Shown: positions 34,155 through 47,446, numbered from the stretch's first letter. The stretch is DNA of 64,000 nt from Lichina pygmaea (GCA_963422465.1 OY730170.1:2828379-2892378), one strand, 5' to 3'. The notes: generated by a model not told the origin, from the sequence alone. Numbers and translations: made by a program.

Positions 34155-35678
34155 ATGTCGTCCTCTTCGATCCGACAGCCGCGAGGCTATACGCAGGACT
34201 ACATCGCCCGCATACGATACTCCAATGCGCTCCCCCCACCATCGATGCCGCCGAAGCTGGTGGACGTCCCGAATCCGGGGCTCAGGCAGTATCTGCATCC
34301 TAATTTCACCGCTCGCATAGCGCGCGAGCAGTCTATCAATATCGACGCCGACGCCGAGCTCGGCATGCCCCTAAACTTGGTCGGCTTGCCAGGGATATTC
34401 AATGGAGATGAGAGCGGTATGGATCTTCGGCTCGTCGACGCTCTCTGTTCTTGCGCTCTCAACAGTTAACTTGTCTCAGCTGTCCAAGCGCCCGAGATTC
34501 CGCCCTTACCACATCCAAAGGATAGACCGTTGCTGCGGACCCTCACCACTGACGCGGCCTCCGGTGTCAGCTTCTTGCGACGCACCGAGCACATCACAAG
34601 CGAGTCGAAGGCCGGCAATCCTTTCCTCGCAACGCGAGTCGGTCGCCCAGCAGCCGCCCCGACGCCCGCCAAGCCAGTCGACAAGGATCGCAATCGGGAG
34701 GAGCCTCTCAACATTCTCAGGACGATCATCAAGGGCTTCGACATTGCATATCCCGAGTCTGCCCATCGAGGTACGGATACGACCGAGAAGGTACGGGGTC
34801 ACGATCCCAGCTTCGAGGACATCCGAGCTTGGAAAAAGCCGCAACACCCAAAGAAGAAAGGCCTACATCTAGTCGATAGCTTTCCCCTCGTGCCAGACCT
34901 CGACAGCGTGCCGGACAGCGGTGGTTATATCGTCGTCAAGTTCGCGACCAATCCCATCGCCACCTCGAACACCGCCGACGAGCGTCTCGATGTCGGTATC
35001 TTGCGTCCGCTCGAGCTACGGCCTGAGCTTGTCGCTTCCGTGAATGCCGCTGCGGCTATAAATGCTGCCGATCCTTCAAAGCCACCGATAGGACCGCCCC
35101 CGTACGACTACGAACTCTTCATTCCTCAGAGCCATGATTCTGTGCGGATGATCCGGCGAAGGCTCGATCCGTACGATCCCCGACGACACGATCCGGAGAG
35201 CGGGAACGGACAGCTCGAGACGTCCTCGGCCCGGTACGAGCGAATCCGCGTCTACGAGACGACCAACGTCACTAGCTCGACGAATCGGCGGTTTGACGAG
35301 GTGGCCATGACTCTCTACGACCCGGCCGTCGTAGGTGATGCGGCAAACGGCGAGTCCGGGAAGGGCGTCAACCCGCGGAAACGAAAGGCTGCATACTACT
35401 ACCCCATCTTACAGCGGTCCCAGATCCGGCCGCGTCGAACGACCATCGTCAAGGCCGTCATGGGTGGGGTCCCGGCAAAGGCGCCCGAGGACGACGAAAA
35501 TCGCCTCGACTTTATCGATATCGGCTTTCGCGAGCCCAACGCGTCAGAGAGCGAGAGGCGCGAGGCACAACGCTCGTACTACGACCCATTCTCGGTCGTG
35601 CCGTCGATAGAGGGCGAAGACCAGGGCTTGGCGTCTTCTGATGACGCGAACGGTGACCTTGGTGTGGCGGAGATATAA
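34155..35678 (+). CDS. PAF1: RNA polymerase II-associated protein Paf1
   Basis: Two exons, 34155–34416 and 34480–35678, coding 486 aa. Paf1 is the founding subunit of the Paf1 complex, which travels with elongating RNA polymerase II and promotes H2B ubiquitylation and H3K4/K36 methylation. Family blocks include the opening QDYIARIRYSNALPPPSMPP, then AREQSINIDADAELGMPLNL and VGLPGIFNGDES, and after the intron VQAPEIPPLPHPKDRPLLRT. Acidic and Ser/Asp-rich residues fill the C-terminus, as usual. The start is the ATG at the beginning of the conserved MSSSSIRQPRGY region. It is divergent from RCC1 and in tandem with SKI2. Confidence 0.95.
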
Positions 35679-36387
35679 TGCGCGTCTCCTGGTCATCTAC
35701 TTCGTCCAGCGGTCGTGTGCTCATGTTCCATGCATCTACGGTTATCATGCGAAGCGCCTGGTCGGCCCTTTTGTGTTCTCGGATACCCACAGCTTAGGGA
35801 CAGCACATACCGTTTCCCGGTTTCTGCTTACTGGTTCCAGCATCCGGCTGTCATACTAAGAGTTGCTTTCCCTCTAGAACGACGGTATCAATGATTCCTT
35901 CTGGCTGGATCTGGTCATTTTTCTAGATAATATAGCACTATATTCTCCCTCGCACGCCTGGGCTCTGGTACCGTATCTCAATGGCATCTAGAGTCTCACC
36001 CTAATGGACACGACCACTGCACATGATGTCGTCTTCAAGCTCTTCATCTGAGCAATCTAGGATGATTAATGGGTCCATTAACGGAGGTGACACCGCTTTC
36101 AATGGTGGCTAGGAGGCAGTGAGAGGGTACATAGTGAGCTTCTAATGGTGCCATAATAGCTTCAAAGCTACTTTATATTGAGCCGCATGTTTCATTTGAC
36201 GAGATACGTGTTGCCAATTTGTAGCACAGACGACGATCTCAAGACTTATGACTATGAGCTTGATAATGAGGCTCAATGAAGTACGTATCTCAACGCTGTA
36301 ACATCACCGAACCAGAGCTTGTCAACTGGAGACCAGATCTCGACAACCGAGGAGCCTGTCCTGAATCTCATCACGTTTGCGCCACTT
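35679..36387. other. Intergenic region between PAF1 and SKI2
   Basis: About 0.7 kb without a supported gene. It should hold the PAF1 3' UTR and the SKI2 promoter. Confidence 0.6.
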
Positions 36388-39300
36388 ATGGCCGATGACA
36401 GTCTGATCGAGGCTCTACATCAAGTCCAAGTGGCAGCTGATTCCATTGCTGACAGAGATGACTGGATTGACGAGCTCCTTGATCAAGAGAGACCGCGAAA
36501 GCGACGGGCAAAGTCACCAACCGGCGTCAAGGCACAGCTGGACCATGAGTATCTGACTCCGCCGACTCAATTCTCAACGGAGTGGCTCAACAGGGTCCAG
36601 AAGTGAGTTTGCCTCACACACCGCAGGGACTCCTTTACTGTGCCTTGCTGATGGTTGGTGGGATAGACGATGGGACGAGCCGCTCGATCATGCTGGCCTC
36701 TTCGGAATAACTCCTACTCAAACCCGCACCGTCCTTCGCTTCACTCGCGAAGGCCTCGAGGGAAAGGTCACTGGCTATACCGAGGTGACTATTGCCGCGA
36801 GCACGGCTACGCCGAAGACGTCAACTTCCCTCCTTCGAAGACCCGCCAATCGTGCGGACTTTGTGAGGGGCGCGGCTGGATATCTGCCCTTCACGCCGGG
36901 TGGACTGGACGGCGTTGAGGCGGCTGCGGCTGCCGAAGAGGCCCTCATAAGAGCCGAACGGCAACGGTTCGGCGACGAGCGGCCACGAAATCTAGACCAG
37001 CTTCTGGATATTGGATCTGGTGGGGGGCTCCTCGAAGCGGCACCAGGATTCAAGCGGGGCCTAAGGTCTGAGGTCGGAGCGCGACAAGGCGCTTCTGTTA
37101 CCGAGGTACTCCTTGAGGCAAGTGACGATGGGGAACATGAACTCGGGCGCCCTTCGAACCCGGAAGATGGCGGGGACCAGGCTGGTGGAGAAAGTGCCAC
37201 TGACTCCCGCTCGGTTGACGGCGGCGAAGAGGCAGAAGATATCGACTCGATTCTGCCGGTCGAGTTTCCTGCTCTGCAGCCGCATCGACCGCTGGCTACC
37301 TCGACGGCAAGGGAGCGCCGCAAAGAGTGGGCACACGTGATCAACGTCAATCGACCTATGGCAAACTTTGCTGAGCTCGTCCCGAACATGGCCAAGCAGT
37401 GGCCGTTCGAGCTCGATACTTTCCAGAAGGAGGCAGTGTATCATCTTGAAAAGGGGGACTCGGTGTTCGTTGCGGCCCATACGTCCGCCGGCAAGACGGT
37501 CGTCGCCGAGTATGCCATAGCACTAGCAGCGAAGCACATGACCAAAGCCATTTATACCTCGCCGATCAAGGCCCTGAGCAATCAGAAGTTCCGCGATTTC
37601 CGAAACAGCTTCGACGAGGTGGGTATCCTCACCGGGGACGTTCAGATCAATCCAGAAGCGAGCTGTCTGATCATGACGACGGAGATCCTGCGGAGCATGC
37701 TGTATCGAGGCGCGGATCTCATTCGAGACGTCGAGTTTGTCATATTCGACGAGGTCCACTACGTGAACGATCTGGAACGAGGGGTGGTGTGGGAGGAGGT
37801 CATCATCATGTTGCCCGAACACGTCTCTCTGATTCTGCTCTCCGCCACCGTCCCGAACACGCTCGAGTTTGCTTCCTGGGTTGGCAGGACCAAGAAGAAG
37901 GAAATCTATGTTATCTCGACCGCCAAACGACCGGTGCCGTTGGAGCACTATCTGTGGGCGGGCAAGGCCATGTACAGGATCGTCGATGCTAACAAAGCCT
38001 TCGACGAGAAGGCTTGGAAGGAGGCCCATGACGTCCTGTCCGGCAAGGACAAGATCAAGACTGTCGTCGCCCAGAGTCCGGCCGAGCGGGGTTATCGAGG
38101 AGGTCACTCTAGCCCGCGCGGTCAGCCGCAGCGGGGTGGAGCTCAGCAGCGCGGGCGTGGTCAGCCGCAGCGTGGCGGCGCTGCTCTTTCGTCCTCGAAT
38201 CGGGGGAGGCCGGGTGGGATGCGGACGACGGCGGCGCAGGACCGCAATATCTGGGTACACCTGGTGCAGCACCTTCGAAAGGCAGACCTTCTTCCGGCGT
38301 GTGTCTTTGTCTTTTCGAAGCGCCGGTGCGAGGAGAACGCCGACGCCCTCTCGAACCTCGACTACTGCACGGCAACGGAGAAGAGTGCCATTCACATGAC
38401 CTTCCAGAGGTCCATCGCCAGACTCAAGCCCGAGGACCGAATGCTGCCACAGATCCGACGAGTCAGGGAGCTTCTGGGTCGCGGCATCGCCGTTCATCAT
38501 GGCGGCCTGCTGCCGATAGTCAAGGAGGTGGTTGAGATCCTCTTTGCCAAGACGCTGGTCAAGGTGCTCTTCGCCACCGAGACCTTTGCCATGGGCCTGA
38601 ACTTGCCGACGCGGACGGTCGTCTTTTCTGGCTTTCGCAAGCACGACGGGCGATCCTTTCGGGATCTGACTCCGGGGGAGTACACGCAGATGGCCGGTCG
38701 AGCCGGTCGTCGTGGGCTCGACCCCGTCGGGTCTGTCATCATCGTAGCGCCAGGTAGCGACGAGGCACCTCCCGTGGCGACGCTGCGCAACATGATCCTG
38801 GGAGATCCTACGAAACTTCGCTCGCAGTTCCGCCTCACCTACAACATGATCCTCAACCTGCTCCGGGTCGAAGCCCTGAAGGTCGAGGATATGATCAAAC
38901 GTAGCTTCAGCGAGAACGCGACGCAAGCCTTGCTCCCCGAGCACGAAAAGCAAGTGAAGATCTCTGAGGCAGATCTTGCCAAGATTAAGCGCGAGCCCTG
39001 CAAGATCTGCGACGCGGACATTGTTGAATGCCACGATGCTGCCATGCGATACAAGGCCCTCTCGGCCGACATGTATCTCAGACTGATGGCCTCACCAGCG
39101 GGGAAGAGGATGTTTTCACCCAAGCGACTCATCGTGTACATGAAGGTGCACCTTCTCAAATCCTCTGTCTTTCCCTCGAGCAGCCGCTGACCGACCTAGG
39201 ATGGTGTCCGAGTACCTGCAATTCTTCTCCGGGAAGGCATCTCGAGCGGACACTTGCCCACGCTTCAAGCTCTTGACTGTCTTCCACGCAGATCCAAGCG

Positions 39301-40755
39301 TCATGACTGTTCGTTCCCCTTTGGTCGTGTTCATGGTAGGACCTAACAGGAGATCTCGGCAGCCGATCTACTACCGAGTCTACCCGAATTCCGCAAGCTC
39401 TTTCCCAGGCAGCCGACGAAAGACGTCGGCTTCAAGCCGTCCACAGTACCTCTCAGAGACGTTGAATGTGTCACACAAACAGTCTTGAAGGTGTGTGGAC
39501 GTAGTCATCTGGGGTTGTTTTAGGCATACTAAGTATGCACAGATCAGTGTCAGCGGCGTTTACAACGGCCAGGCCGATGCTGTCGACGAGGCGAAAGCGG
39601 AGTTGCTTCGCGTCTGTGCATCGTGGGCAGATTCTGCATGGGACGAGCTGGACTGGAGTCGAATCAAGGACATACACGTGCGCGACATGCTCGATGCACG
39701 CGCTAAAGCGGCTGTCGAGGCTCAGGACCGATGCTGTGTTCAATGTCCACAGTTCCTGAAGCATGTAAGGCTATCGTGTTGCTGCCCTGAAAATATGAAC
39801 CGGCTGACATTGCTAGTTCGCGATGCGGCACAACGAGTGGACCGTCCAGGAGAACATCACCCAGATCCGGCAGCTCATGTCCGATCAGAACCTCCAGCTG
39901 TTACCGGATTACGAGCAGCGAGTTGCGGTGCTCAAAGATCTCGAGTTCATTGACGAGATTTCTAGGGTGCTGCTGAAGGGCAAAGTCGCATGCGAGGTAA
40001 CTATGACAAGCGGTGCAATACGCAGCGATCGTCTCTGCCTGCGACATTGCTGATTCACGTGCACGGCCGCCGCATAGATCCACTCGGCCGATGAGCTTGT
40101 TCTGACCGAGCTCATCCTCGAAAACGTCCTCGCCGATTTTGAGCCGGACGAGATCGTCGCCCTGCTCTCGGCGTTTGTATTCCAAGAGAAGACGGACCAG
40201 AGTCCTGTCCTGACCCCAAAACTCGAAAAGGTGAGCCTGACGCTCGACGCATGCTACGATGCTCCACGATCTTGACGGATCCTCGCAGGGACGAGACACG
40301 ATCGTATCAATCGCGGAGCGGGTCAACTCGTTCCAGATTCAGCACCAGGTCATCCTCTCGAGCGCGGACTCGAACGACTTTGTCAGCCGCCCTCGCTTCG
40401 GGCTCGTCGAGGTCGTGTACGAGTGGGCCAGGGGCATGTCGTTCCATCTGATTACCGATCTCACCGACGTCCTCGAAGGGACCATCGTGCGTACAATCAC
40501 CCGTCTGGACGAGACCTGCCGCGAAGTCAAGAATGCGGCCCGCATCATCGGCGACCCGGCCCTCTTCACCAAGATGCAAACGTGTCAGGAGATGATCAAG
40601 AGGGACATCACCGCCGTGGCTTCTCTGTACGTGGACAAACCCCCCCTTCATGTCGCCCCTCAAGAAGCAGTGTTCAAGTTTCCACGTCTCAAGACTCCAT
40701 CATGTGTGTTTTGCATGACTGATTGTTACTTTTCAAGCACATTAGTTACATGTGA
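36388..40755 (+). CDS. SKI2: Ski2 DExH-box RNA helicase of the cytoplasmic exosome cofactor
   Basis: Nine exons: 36388–36602, 36667–39145, 39200–39308, 39363–39490, 39543–39764, 39817–39996, 40078–40230, 40289–40626 and 40746–40755, coding 1,277 aa. With Ski3 and Ski8, Ski2 unwinds mRNA and feeds it to the cytoplasmic exosome for 3'–5' decay. Motifs seen: [18 protein letters not shown] (motif I, near 342), FDEVHYVND (motif II, near 433), LLSATVPNT and [16 protein letters not shown] (motif VI, near 746). An RGG-rich stretch (38090–38230) lies in the usual linker, then the DSHCT domain with [14 protein letters not shown]. Intron 3 was placed so that [15 protein letters not shown] is restored. 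The last exon has only 10 nt and restores the typical ending ASLYM. The start is the first ATG in the exon 1 frame. Confidence 0.94.
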
Positions 40756-41514
40756 ACAGGAGTCTTCTATTGGAAGCTACAATCGTTTTAAACATGAAAG
40801 TGTTCTGCACCATGTGTGCGTGGTGTGCTACATCAGTGTCCGTCACAGCTCACGTCGCGTCCGCAGAAACATGTTCCGACTTGGGTTCGTCCGTTACAGT
40901 GAGAGGCAGCTACTACCGACAGATGGCCGCTTGCCGTTTCGAATTTTTCAGATCGAGATGTATCAATTTCTGAACTGGTCCAATGTTGGATGATCGATGT
41001 CCGATGATCCTCCTACAGTACCTTACGTAGAAGTTACGCTAGTCACGTGCCAAGAACGCCAGGGCAACAGTGTACGACAGTATGTATCCCGTACCGCATG
41101 TATGGTGGGTGTGGCGCTCAGGGGGACGCTGAATAAGCCGCATCCCCCCTGTCAATAACTGATCACGTGATGTTAGAGTCATCCGTGACCAGGGCAGTCA
41201 TGGTCGACATGGAGAGTCACGTGATCAAAACTACCACGGTTCGAGGATTGCCGTACTCGAAATTATCGGAACTTATGGTAATTGGCTAATAATTCTCAAA
41301 AGTAAGCGGTACACATCGCAGAAGTATCCGATTTGTTTTGTCTCACGCGCACGGAACAGGACAACAACTTATGCAAGGGACCTCGATAGATTTCTGTAGT
41401 CATCGAGGTCGGGACACAAAAATCACAGGACTGGCCTTTGCTGGCCGTCGCGAGACCAAATCGTCGCATATTCGAACTAGGAAACCCACCAAGCTCCACT
41501 GGCAAGACCCAGCC
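40756..41514. promoter_or_regulatory. Importin gene upstream region with two TCACGTGA palindromes
   Basis: TCACGTGA occurs at 41163–41170 and again at 41217–41224, 54 bp apart, about 300–350 bp before the importin ATG. This is the E-box type bound by bHLH factors such as Cbf1 in yeast; the role here is inferred. No gene is supported in the gap. Confidence 0.45.
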
Positions 41515-44500
41515 ATGGACGTTGCAGCGCTCCGACATCGCATCTCATCGACCCTCGATAGCAATGCCGAGTCGCGGAAAAGTGCCGAGGCTGATCTCAA
41601 ATATGTAAGTTCTCGTTGGATTCCCAGATCTTTGTCCAGCTGTGCCGACTCGAGAACAGGCGGAAGAACAGCCAGGCTTCCTTGGAGCTCTGCTCGACAT
41701 CGTCCAAGTCGAAAAAGAAGCTCAAGTGGCGCTTTCGGGTACGTGTCCGACCTCCACGAGCCTTCGGTGATGGCGACGACGGCGATTGTGGCATCGCAAG
41801 GGGAGGCCAGTGACCAGAGTGGTGCTCATCGGCATGTCTTGCAGCGGCGGTTTATCTAAAGAATCGGGTCACGCGAGGCTGGCTCGCCGCCGAAGAGTAT
41901 CCGAACCACACACCGATTCGAGAGGATGAGAAGGCAGGCTTCAAGGACCGTCTGTTGCCCGTCCTCACGGCGGCACCGCCGCAGGTGCGGCAACAGCTCA
42001 TCCCCACGCTGCAGAAGATCCTGCAGCATGACTTCCCTGAGAAATGGCCCAACTTCATGGACATCACGATGCGATTGCTCAACACCCACGACGCTCCTTC
42101 TGTCTACGCCGGGCTGCAGTGCCTGCTCGCCCTCTGTTGCGTGTATCGGTTCCGGTCCACCGAGAACAGGGCCGACTTCGACAAGATCGTCGAACATTCG
42201 TTCCCCTACCTGCTCCGCATCGGGGCGAATCTGGTTAACGAGATGAGCAACGAAGCAGGCGAGATGCTGCGGATCGTGGTCAAGTGCTTCAAGCACGCTA
42301 CCTTTGTGCGTTGTAGCCCTCTTGGCCGATGGTACGGGGCCGGCATGTTCGTCTAACAGAGCCACCCCGATCCTAGTACGAACTTTCACCTTATCTGAAG
42401 CAGCACGAGCCCATGGTCGGCTGGTGCTCGCTCTTCCTCCAGACCGTGGCGAAGGACGTCCCTCTGGAAGTGCTGCCCGAAGACCCCGAAGATCGCGCCT
42501 CCAACGACTGGTGGAAGTCCAAGAAGTGGTCCTACGGGAACCTGAATCGGCTCTTCGTCCGGTACGCCCATAGCGTTGATAGACCCAGATGGCTTCGGTG
42601 CTCTCGTCTTGGCTGACGGCCGCCGGCAGATACGGCAACCCAACGGCATCGCACAAGGGCGACCGCGATGAGTACGCCGACTTCGCCAAACACTTCCTGA
42701 ACAACTTCGCTCCCGAGATCTTCAAGGCGTACCTGCAGCAGGTCGACAAGTGGGTGGCGAAGAATATCTGGATCAGCAAGCCTTGTCTCTCCATGATCCT
42801 GGCCTTCCTGGACGAGTGCGTCAAGCCGAAGACGATGTGGGCCCACCTCAAGCCGAACATGGAGAATCTCATCGCCCACCTCGTCTTTCCCGTGCTCTGC
42901 CAGTCCGACGAGGATCTCGAGCTTTTCGACACCGATCCGGCCGAGTATCTGCATCGAAAACTCAACTCGTACGAGGAGGTGTCGGCGCCCGACGTCGCGG
43001 CCACCAATTTCCTCGTCACCCTGACCAAGAGCCGGAAGAAGCAGACCTTCGTCGTGCTCAACTTCATCAACAACGTCGTCAACCGCTACGAGACCGCGCC
43101 CGAGGATCAAAAGAACCCACGTGAGAAGGAGGGTGCGCTCCGCATGATCGGGACCCTGGCGAGCGTGGTCTTGGAGAAGCAGAGTCCCGTGGCCAACCAG
43201 GCCGAGTTCTTCTTTGTGCAGCACGTCTTTCCCGAGTTCCGGAGCCCGCATGGCTTTTTGCGGGCCCGAGCGTGCGACACTCTCGGGAAGTTTGAGCAGC
43301 TCAACTTCACCGATGCCAACCATCTCACGATCATCTACCGTAACATCCTGGAATCGATGGCCGATCCCGAGCTGCCGGTGCGCGTCGAGGCCGCTCTGGC
43401 GCTGCAGCCGCTGATCCGCCACGAGGTCATCCGCAGCGCCATGCAGCAGAGCATCCCGCAGATCATGCAGCAGTTGCTGAAGCTGGCCAACGACGTGGAC
43501 GTCGACGCCCTGGCAAACGTCATGGAGGATTTCGTCGAGGTCTTCGCTGCCGAGCTGACTCCCTTCGCCGTGGCCCTAGCCGAACAACTCCGAGATACGT
43601 ACATGCGGCTGGTACGCGAGCTCATCGAGCGGAACAGCCAGAAGACGTACGATGACACCTATGGCGACTTTCTGGATGACAAGGCTATCACCGCGCTTGG
43701 CGTGCTTCAGACGATCGGGACTCTTATCCTGACGCTCGAGAGCACCCCGGAGGTCCTTGCCCAACTGGAGACCATCTTGATTCCCGTCATCACGATCACG
43801 CTGGAGAATAAATTATACGGTGAGTATGCCTTGAGGAGAGAAGCCGGAAGGGATGGGTGTCTGAAGCAAAGTCTGACCACGATCCAGACCTCTTCAACGA
43901 AGTCTTTGAGATCATCGATAGCTGTACTTTCTCGGCAAAGTCGATCTCTCCGACAATGTGGCAGGCGTTTGAACTCATGCAGAAGAGCTTTAAGAATGGC
44001 GCCGAGCTTTACTTGGAAGGTGGGCATCCGGGGTCTGTGGCGAAGCAAGCTCCGTTCGAGCATACCTGTACGGCTAACGTTATCGCGAAACGCTTCAGAA
44101 ATGCTTCCCGCATTGGACAATTTCGTTGCGTACGGCTCCGAGCGGCTGCTCCAAAATCCAGCCTACCTGCAAGCCATGGTGGGCATGGTGCAGGAGACGT
44201 TTCTCAGCGATCGGTTTGGCGGCGTAGACCGCATCTGCGGGTGCAAGCTGGCCGAGTCGATGATGTTGAACCTTCGCGGTCACGTTGACCAGCACATCCC
44301 GACCTTTGTCGAGCTGGGCATGACGAAGCTCGTGACGGACGAGCCGAAGGTGAAGTCGTATCGGGTACACCTCATGGAGATGGTCATCAACGCGACATAC
44401 TACAACCCAAGTCTAGCGCTTCACGTGCTCGAATCAAAGGACTGGACGAACAAGTTCTTCAGTCTCTGGTTCTCCAACATCGAGAGCATGACGCGCGTTC

Positions 44501-45308
44501 ACGACAAGAAGCTCTCGATTGCCGCGATCGTTGCGTTGATGGGCTTGAGAGCGGACCAGGTGCCGGCCAGCGTGCAACAAGGCTGGCCTCGGTTGCTGCA
44601 GGGGATCGTGCGACTCTTCCAGACATTGCCGGCCGCGATAAAGAGTGAGTCTGCTACTATCTCCTTCGAGCCTCTCAAGCCGCATCACGGTCGGGATGCA
44701 GCTGACGGCCGGCTTGAAGACCGAGAGGAAGCCACCCGAGAGGACTTTACCGCTGCGGACGATGGGGAGGACGAGGTTGATGCAGACGACCGGGGCTGGG
44801 GCGAGGACGGGAACTGGGTAGGCGAGTACGACGACGTCGAGGAGGACGTGAGCGACGAGAGCGCGCAATACATCGACTTCTTGCACGAAGAGGCGCAGAA
44901 GATCCGTGACGACACAGATACCGCGGACGACGAGGACCTCGAAGAGGAGAGCCTTTTGGAAACACCGCTCGAACGGGTCGAGCCTTATACGCTATTTAGG
45001 GATGCACTGCTCCGTAAGCTCCATCATCTCGTCGTCATCTCCAGCCCCTTGCCCGTTTTCCTCCGCTTGTCTTTTTCGCTCTCCCGCCATCCAGCTACAG
45101 CATCGACACCAAGAAGCTGAGCACATCTTCTCCGTCGCAAGGTCTACAACAAGAACAACCTGCCCTCTACGACAGCCTCACCAAGACCCTGAACGCGGAC
45201 GAGCAGAGCGTCATCCAAGGCGTCATCCACCAAGCCGAAGCCAACGCGCTCGCAGCGGTCCAAGAAACACAGCAGCAGCAACAAATCAACGGAGGTCGCG
45301 GAGCATAG
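41515..45308 (+). CDS. NMD5: Importin-beta family transport receptor (importin-7/8; Nmd5/Sxm1 type)
   Basis: Nine exons: 41515–41604, 41660–41738, 41845–42305, 42377–42561, 42630–43819, 43888–44019, 44099–44644, 44720–45013 and 45142–45308, coding 1,047 aa, the length of yeast Nmd5. These karyopherins car­ry proteins into the nucleus and release them on Ran-GTP binding. The importin-beta N-terminal (Ran-binding) domain starts at ESRKSAEADLKYAEEQPGF and continues as YLKNRVTRGW. HEAT-type helices follow, with HPFSEK-like HDFPEKWPNFMD and PRACDT-like RARACDTLGKFEQL. An acidic loop (DVEEDVSDES) precedes the C-terminus LQQEQPALYDSLTKTL. The 75-nt intron 7 (44645–44719) is a multiple of three and lacks a stop, so it could be retained. 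Nmd5 and Sxm1 are close paralogues; I cannot separate them for certain. Confidence 0.9.
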
Positions 45309-46897
45309 CCTTCGAGGGGAGTCTGAAAGTTCTTCGAAGGTGGTTCTCTACTTATCTCCCAACCTTGCGCTTCTTTGTTCCTATGCTGTGCTCCGCTATG
45401 CTGCGCTCATCTGTACGGCGTACTATACTGTTTATTACAATCCCCATCACTTACCTACGAATCCTTTCTATGTTTTTTTTATCCTTTTTTTGTAGGGATG
45501 TTAGAAAGAAGAGAAGGCTGGAAGGGGCGTATAGTATGCTGGAGTGCTGGACTTGTCACTTACTGCTGCTGCGACCACAGCTGCGGCCACTATGACTATA
45601 TGTGACTTCTGTTTGTATTAGAATTGAGCACAGGCCTATATCATGCAGCACGGCAAGCGGGTGTTCTTGCTTGGTCTACTTCATTGTCCTTGTCCAGTTC
45701 TTGGTCCTCTGCCTTTGTTTGGTTTGTCAACAATTGTTCTTCGCCATCATTCTCACCATCAGTCTTGCCACCATCACCACCAACCATCATGACTGTCACA
45801 ACATCCTTTCTCACAACATCATATCCTATTCCGCCCCATTCCATCCCATCTCATCTCATACAGACATGCAAGGCAAACCTGCTGATCAACCTCTAGGACC
45901 TGTGGTAACTTTGTTATCTTTTAGATCATGAAGCTTTCTTTTCTTCCTCTCTGCCACTTCGACTGCACTGTTCTCTGTTTGTCACGTGATTTGGTCAGAT
46001 GGCCAGGCCTCGCCCTGTCTACACTCTTTCACTGCAATCATCTCTGCCCTGGGTAATCTCAGTGTGTTCCCCGGTTTCCGAGAGGTGGGCATCTCGACTT
46101 TTCATGGCAATGTATATTGAATTGACATGTCTACAGCAACGACTGGAGTGAGGGAAGAGGAGGGAAGAAAGGGGGGGGGGGGGCGGGGGGGAAGAGAGTC
46201 AGGATGGTTTATTTGAATGGTAATCATGACGGGGCACTGGACCTGCGTAGCTATGAATATATTGTTCTTGTTGTACGTCTCATGACAGCCCCACGATAAT
46301 CTTGTAAATACAGTATGACAACAGACAAGGATAATCTGTGACTCAATGGGCCTGGAGCTCTGAAAAAAAATTGGAAAAGGAGAGTTGGCTAGTTCTTTGT
46401 ATGAGATCATTTACTCTGTTCTTTCAGCGTGATCAAGATGGTACGGTACAGTATGGCACGGTATGGTATAGAACAGTACCGGGCAGTGCTATACAATATG
46501 ATACTATAGATACGTACTTGTAGAGCGACGCTGATTTGGGTTATCCACTGTGCTGGGAGAGGGAAAGGAAGCTGGTGTTTTGGTCTGGAGATGGAAGTAG
46601 TGTTAGGGTGCTGTTTGAGGACACAGGAGCTAAGTTACTGTACGGAAGGACGAATGTACTGTACGACGAGTACTGTTAGATGCTTAGTCATTGCTGACAG
46701 TACAGTACGGTGGGGGGAGGTACCGTACGGTACGTACGTATGCACGGAGTACGATCCCAACTGATTGGATTTACGCAGGGCTGTGGAGCTCGTAGATCCG
46801 AGCTCTGTTGAACTATCGTCCGCCGTACGCATCCGTGTCGAAGCCGGACTGGGGCGACTCGACAGACCATCCAAGTCAACAGCCAGCCAGCTTAGGA
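45309..46897. other. Intergenic region between the importin gene and COX16
   Basis: About 1.6 kb without a supported gene. It contains an interrupted G run at 46171–46191, a TCACGTGA palindrome at 45982–45989 and TACGTAC-type words at 46440–46515 and 46690–46750. The COX16 promoter lies at the right end. Confidence 0.6.
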
Positions 46898-47446
46898 ATG
46901 GGGCGGGCGTTTCCCATCAAGAGAATCTTCCGACCAAGTTCGGCGTCGAACACGATCGGCGCCAGGTATCGGTATCACCTAGCTCGTCGTCCATTTCTGG
47001 TGTTCGGCCTGCCGTTCCTGACGACCATGGTCGCCGCCTCGTTCCTGTTGACGCCGGTGACGGCGATTCGGTACGAGAGACACGATCGGAAAGTACGACA
47101 GGTGACGCGTGACGAGGAGCTTTCGTTGGCTGCGAATCGCAGGAAGGTTGACGTCAAGGAGGAGTACTACGTACGTTTCCTCCTATCTTTGTTGGCTTGG
47201 AGATTTCATCTTGGACCAGAGCATGTGAATACAGGGAGAACTCGGGCGTATATGGGAGTGGGTATAAAAGAGATGCAGGGCTTGAAGAAGACCAGGATAG
47301 AAGCCTGAAAGTAAAACAACTGTACATAGAACTCGTGCTGACAACGAGTGCTTTCTGCGAAACAGAGATTGGCAGCCAAGGACCTAAGCGACTGGGAACA
47401 GAGACGAGTGAAGCGGTTACCCGGCGAGCCCGACGGCGTGCTATGA
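46898..47446 (+). CDS. COX16: Cytochrome c oxidase assembly protein Cox16
   Basis: Two exons, 46898–47170 and 47366–47446, split by a 195-nt intron, coding 117 aa. Cox16 is a mitochondrial inner-membrane protein needed to assemble complex IV, acting in Cox1/Cox2 maturation. The N-terminus is basic (presequence-like, FPIKRIFRP) and is followed by the conserved RIGARYR-like block IGARYRYHLARRPF. One membrane span (residues about 36–55, FLVFGLPFLTTMVAASFLL) leads into TAIRYERHDRKV. The ending EEYY|RLAAKDLSDWEQ and VKRLPGEPDGVL are rebuilt across the intron and match the family. Upstream in-frame sequence has no other ATG. Confidence 0.95.

Noticed and set aside
37523-39034. 503-codon minus-strand open frame
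   Set aside because: It is antisense to the large SKI2 exon, has no domain, and arises from the G+C-rich codon use of the real gene.
42532-43422. 296-codon minus-strand open frame
   Set aside because: It is antisense to the conserved importin exon and has no family signature.
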